This document shows, piece after piece, positions 33,040 to 36,512 of a stretch of DNA of 36,512 nt (its first letter is position 1; each line of letters begins with the position of its first letter). The stretch covers positions 237,819-274,330 of the forward strand of contig MNCI01010871.1 of NCBI GenBank assembly GCA_015680685.1, read 5' to 3'. The stretch comes from Gnetum montanum. Taxonomy: Eukaryota; Streptophyta; Gnetopsida; Gnetales; Gnetaceae. The translations under genes were made by a program, and so were the position numbers. A model generated the notes under the pieces. That model did no database searches and was not told the origin of the DNA. It saw nothing but the letters and a program-made list of their open reading frames with translations.

Positions 33040-33640
33040 TAACAATTCCTCAAGATGAGGTGCATCTATCCCATTACAAATAGTGAGTGGGTTAGTCTAC
33101 TTGGGATAGTGCTAAAGAAAGGTGGAAAATGAAGGGACTACATCAATTTTAGGCTGTTGAACATGGAAATATACAAAGATCACTTTTTGTTGTCATTTTT
33201 GGACTAGTTTTTGAACATCATTTCTAGGCATTGCTACTATAGCTTTCTAGATGATCATAGTGGCTATAACCAAATTTAGATTGCACCAGAAGATAACGCT
33301 AAAACAACATTCATGAGTCCTTGGGAAACTTTTGCATATAGAAAGATATCATTTGGCCTATGAAATACTCCTACTACATTCCAACATCTTGTCTTGAGCA
33401 TCTTCCAATAGCAAATTAGTAGCAAAATGAAAGTCTTCATGGATGACTTCTCCACCTATGGGGCTACATTTTAGCAAGTCTTAGACCATCTTGAGCAAGT
33501 GTTGAAAAGGTGTGTGGATACAAACCTTTGGCTCAACTAGTAGAAAAGCCACTTGATGGTCCAAGAAGACATTGTTCTAAGGCATAGCATTTTAGAGAAA
33601 GGAATTGAGGTGGACCTTGAAAAAAAATAATGATCATCCA
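33040..33640 (+). pseudogene. reverse transcriptase, element C, catalytic box present
   Basis: Ty3/gypsy RT: WVSLLGIVLKK, FLDDHSGYNQI (about 33246-33278), then the catalytic box VFMDDFSTYG (33433-33462), which element 1 lacks. The DTNLWLN connection follows at about 33518. In-frame TAG codons at the VD-Q position (about 33207) and after DTNLWLN are at the same places as in element 1. Several other residues deviate from the family pattern, so it is inactive. Confidence 0.9.
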
Positions 33641-33870
33641 AGTAATTACCAAATAGAAAAGAATCATTAAAAATGTGAGGTCATTCCTTGGACAAATTAG
33701 CTACTACTAATGATTCATTGAGAATTTCTCTAAGATTACTAAACCATTAATGGAGCTAACAAAGAACAATGCTCCACTTGTCTAGACCAAGAAATGCAAA
33801 TGTGCATTCTAGGAACTCAAGCAAAAGCTTGTGGAAACTCTAATTCTACAAGCACCTAACTAGTTTAGAC

Positions 33871-34238
33871 CTTTCAACATCATGTCAGATGCATCAAATT
33901 ATGCCTTGAAAGTCATGTTTATGCAAGTGGACAATAAAAAACATCCTTACTATATTCACTATACAAGAAGAAGCATTGTGGGTGCACAACGGAGCTACAT
34001 CATAATAGAGAAAGAATTGATGGCAGTGATGTTCACCTGGGAAAATTTTAGGCACTATGTGCTTGGATATAAGGTGTTCATGCACACAGATCATAGTACA
34101 ATTCCATTCCTTATGAACAAACCAATGGTGAACCCCCATGTCATATGGTGGTTGGTGATCTTACAAGAATTCAACTTTAAGATGGTAGATCGAAAAGGAA
34201 TCAAGAACATGGTTGCTAATCACTTTTCTTGGTTGTGA
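33871..34238 (+). pseudogene. RNase H, element C (longest open stretch)
   Basis: Open for 118 codons (33882-34238): MSDASNYALKVMF, HPYYIHYTRRSIVGAQRSY, EKELMAVMFTWENFRHYVLG and HTDHSTIPFLMNKP. The catalytic D, E and D positions are all present. The frame ends at NHFSWL, then continues into the integrase linker. This is the best preserved enzyme domain in the window, but it is only one domain of a broken polyprotein. Confidence 0.9.
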
Positions 34239-34429
34239 TGGGACAATAAAGAGGAGAAGAGCCTTCTATTAGATTAATTTCTTTACAAACTCCTCTTTTC
34301 TAGGGCTATAACTAAACAAATGTCCATTGAATGTAATTGGTATAATCACATTCTTACATATCTTCTCACTTAGTAGATGCCACAAGAATGGGACAATAGG
34401 AAGAAACAATAATTTCTTCACTAGGAAAA

Positions 34430-35665
34430 ATGCTTCATGGATATTAACGAACACCTTTACAAGGTATGCACTAATGTCCTAGTTCATTGGTGTATTCTTG
34501 ATGTTGATCAACTCTATGTTCTCTAAAACACTCATGAGGGCCCTTATGGGGGCCACTATGCTGGGAAACACATGGCCATTAAGATCCTCATAGTAGAGTA
34601 TTATTGGCCAACACTTTTTAGGGATGCTCACCACTTTTGCAATGGTGAAATGACTACTCATATGGAGAAACCTTAGTAATGGATCTAACCACTGGAGCCC
34701 TTTGACATCTAGGGCATTGACTTCATGGATCCCATCACAACCATGTTAAATGGAAAGGCATACATGATAGTTGTTGTTGACTATGTATAAAATGGATAAA
34801 AGCTACATCCATCATTGATTGCACATCTTCTATGGCTGCTCAATTTGTATAACAAATTCTTGTAAACAAGTTTGGAATGCCATGTGCACTTATTTTTGAT
34901 AACAGTACTCATTTTACAGGCACTACCTTTTGAAATCTCATGCAGCTCTTGGTAGTTAAACATAAATTAACACCCTATCATCCCCAAGCCAATGGTCAAG
35001 TAGAGGTTACAAATAGGAAAATCATAAAGATACTAAACAAAAATGCTAGTACATATATGAGGGATTTGAGCACAAAACTCAATGATGCCCTTTGCGCCTA
35101 CTACTCCACATGGAAACTTCCTATTGGCTACTCTTTATGTGAGCTTGTGTATGGAAAATTACCTACTTTGACTATGCAAGAAGAGCTCCATACACTATCA
35201 ACAACTTGTGACCTTGACCTTGACCTAAGTCTAGCACAAAAAGAAAGATTAACAAACCTCAACTTGCTAGATGAGAACCAATTGGTAGCCCTATCATCTA
35301 ATGAGTTGCACAAGGCATTCAACAAGTAACAAGATGACCTTAGAATAAGGAAAGTAAAATTTCAACCAGGAGGTAGGGCCCTCTACTAGAATCCCACACA
35401 CGTACTACAAAGAACTAAGTTCTAAATGTTGTGAGAGAGGCCTTATATTATTTACAAAACCTTTCCTTCTAGGGTCATGTTAATATACAAACCTAAAATC
35501 CCAAACAAGAAAATACTAGTTAACATGCAAAAAACAAAGTGCCTTTTCATGAGCCTAAGAGAGCCAACGATCAAAACACCTCAACGAATGAACATGCACA
35601 CTCAATTTTTTAGATCTCCTTCTTCTAACTCAATCATGGGGGAGATGGCCATCCATGCTAACTAA
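34430..35665 (+). pseudogene. integrase and end of pol, element C
   Basis: The zinc-binding domain keeps the His pair (THEGPYGGHYAGKHM, about 34529-34575) and YYWPTLFRDAHHF, but about 21 nt with the first Cys of the second pair is missing. The core keeps all three catalytic residues: Asp in GIDFM (34719-34721), Asp in FDNSTHFTG (34898-34900) and Glu in NGQVEVTNRK (35003-35005). From the second Asp to the Glu there are only 34 intervening residues. The frame is open from 34940 to 35329. The C-terminus (FQPGGRALY, then YKPKIPNKKILVNMQ) runs to TAA at 35663. TAG replaces Trp in the DIWGIDF context. Confidence 0.9.
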
Positions 35666-36376
35666 TCAAAGGGGCTTCTCAATTTTTTTTTATTTTTCAT
35701 AGTTTTTATTTTACACCATCTTTTCTACATTTTTCTCTTTCATAAATATTTTACAATTTCTTCTATATTTTACTTTATTTGGTTTTGGTTTTTCTAATAC
35801 TTTTATAATGTTTTGTTTTGTTTTTCTTCATTGCCATCAGGACTAAGTGCAACTATAGCTATTGATTGATGGTGGTTTATACTATAATGTATTTGATTGC
35901 TAATTTCTAGATTCTATCTTTGAATTTTGGGATTAGTAACTAAGACATAACTTCTTTGTCATGATAATAAACAATGATTCCATGTCATTCACCCATCCAC
36001 AAAACTCGATGGTGTTCCCTTGTATTGGAAATATGTGGTCCCTTCTTAAATGAAACTTTTAACAAATTTCTTACCTTGGCAATTTTTAAACTTGGGAAGG
36101 ATTAAATGAATAGATAAGGGTGTGACTTCAAGGGGATTTGATGTTCTTTATACTTGCCTACCCTATTGGGTGCATGAGTGTTTTCATGGGTTTCTTACCT
36201 TTTTGCTAACAACCAATAATAAGAAGCCAAAATTCTTTACATGGTATGGTTCCCATAAAAAACAAACAAAAATAGAAAATGAAAAAAAAAACACAATAAT
36301 GGAAATTCAAAGCATATCCCTTAGATGAAAAAATGAGCTACAAGCACTATTTATGTAACTAGAGAGACATGTTACC
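35666..36376 (+). other. non-coding spacer after pol, element C
   Basis: T-rich tract (35682-35830) and then sequence without coding frames. Up to 35889 it is colinear with the reverse complement of 8001-8395, and from 36291 with element 1 from 8397. The open frame at 36122-36328 has no recognisable product. Confidence 0.7.
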
Positions 36377-36512
36377 TGATGAGACGCGACATGCACTGGG
36401 CCACGATATCGCGTACACGATATCGCTGCGGCAGCGATATCGCATCCCACGCGATATCGCGTCTTCCCCTGCGATATCGCGTACGCGATATCGCGTCCCG
36501 CTGCCATATCTA
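36377..36512 (+). mobile_element. probable 5' end of a young LTR with a GCGATATCGC array
   Basis: Element C stops at ...GTTACC, and the new sequence begins TGATGAGACGCG, which has the TGATGA terminus of the other LTRs here. Six copies of GATATCGC follow (starts at 36405, 36419, 36436, 36453, 36473, 36487), most inside the palindrome GCGATATCGC. CpG is dense, in contrast with the rest of the window, so the sequence has had little time to decay. The TATA box and the rest would lie beyond the edge. A short satellite is the alternative. Confidence 0.6.

Larger units (their letters stand above)
28417..36376 (+). mobile_element. element C: second copy of the element 1 family, 3' end outside its break
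   Basis: It has a 5' LTR (28417-29273), primer site, complete gag region, protease, RT with catalytic box, RNase H and integrase in the same order as element 1. It keeps the gag N-terminus and the RT block that element 1 has lost. At 36377, in the spacer after pol, the homology to element 1 (8397-8480) stops and a different, CpG-rich sequence starts. The 3' ORF and 3' LTR are not in the window. It sits in the same gag position, with the same AAAGG left flank, as element 1. Confidence 0.9.

Noticed and set aside
36405-36494. CRISPR array or replication origin
   Set aside because: Units are 8-10 bp palindromes with irregular 6-12 bp gaps, in plant-type repeat DNA; no repeat/spacer structure of CRISPR type.

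Overview
The window looks like intergenic DNA of a seed plant with a large, heavily methylated, retrotransposon-filled genome. I see no host protein gene, rRNA, tRNA or CRISPR. Nearly everything recognisable is a decayed Ty3/gypsy LTR retrotransposon, nested inside or next to another, plus one antisense LINE fragment and some short dispersed repeats. Plant origin is inferred from the element types, the 5-bp target-site duplications (TSDs), the tRNA-Asp-like primer sites and a decay pattern expected of CHG/CG methylation. A gymnosperm would fit, but the species cannot be read from the sequence.

Layout. 1-1782: the end of an unrelated, less decayed LTR element (LTR-like from about 746). 1783-1857 and 13662-13826: two halves of a gag gene split by element 1. 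1858-13661: element 1, an 11.8-kb Ty3/gypsy copy with TSD AAAGG, in the order LTR, primer site, gag, protease, RT, RNase H, integrase, internal promoter-like block, 3' ORF, polypurine tract, LTR. 13827-15190: short dispersed repeats. 15191-22590: element 2, a 7.4-kb copy with TSD ATTAT that keeps gag but no pol (non-autonomous). 22600-23720: antisense LINE fragment. 24257-24845: antisense LTR fragment. 26090-26898: gag fragment (element E), interrupted by element D (5' LTR 26899-27723, gag from 27890). Element D is itself interrupted at 28417 by element C, a second copy of the element 1 family. Element C keeps the clearest catalytic motifs and is broken at 36377 by what looks like a young, CpG-rich LTR that runs off the window.

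How the parts relate. Elements 1, 2, C and D share LTR ends of the form TGATGA...TCATCA, a TATAAATA (or similar) box about 85-210 bp inside the LTR, an AATAAAG signal downstream, a TGGCACCATT-type primer site and homologous gag. Their U3 regions differ in a short palindromic word repeated ahead of the TATA box: CATCGATG-like in elements 1, C and D, GATATCGT-like in element 2, and GCGATATCGC in the LTR at the right edge. Elements 1 and 2 each also carry a second TATA-containing block inside the element, ahead of a 3' ORF, built from the word of their own LTR. This is the most interesting pattern in the window.

Two assembly faults are visible. Segments 828-948 and 8001-8395 are each bounded by single N bases and appear to be placed in inverted orientation. 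The second is supported by comparison with element C. All coding regions are pseudogenes, with many in-frame TAG codons that sit in CTAG or former CAG contexts.
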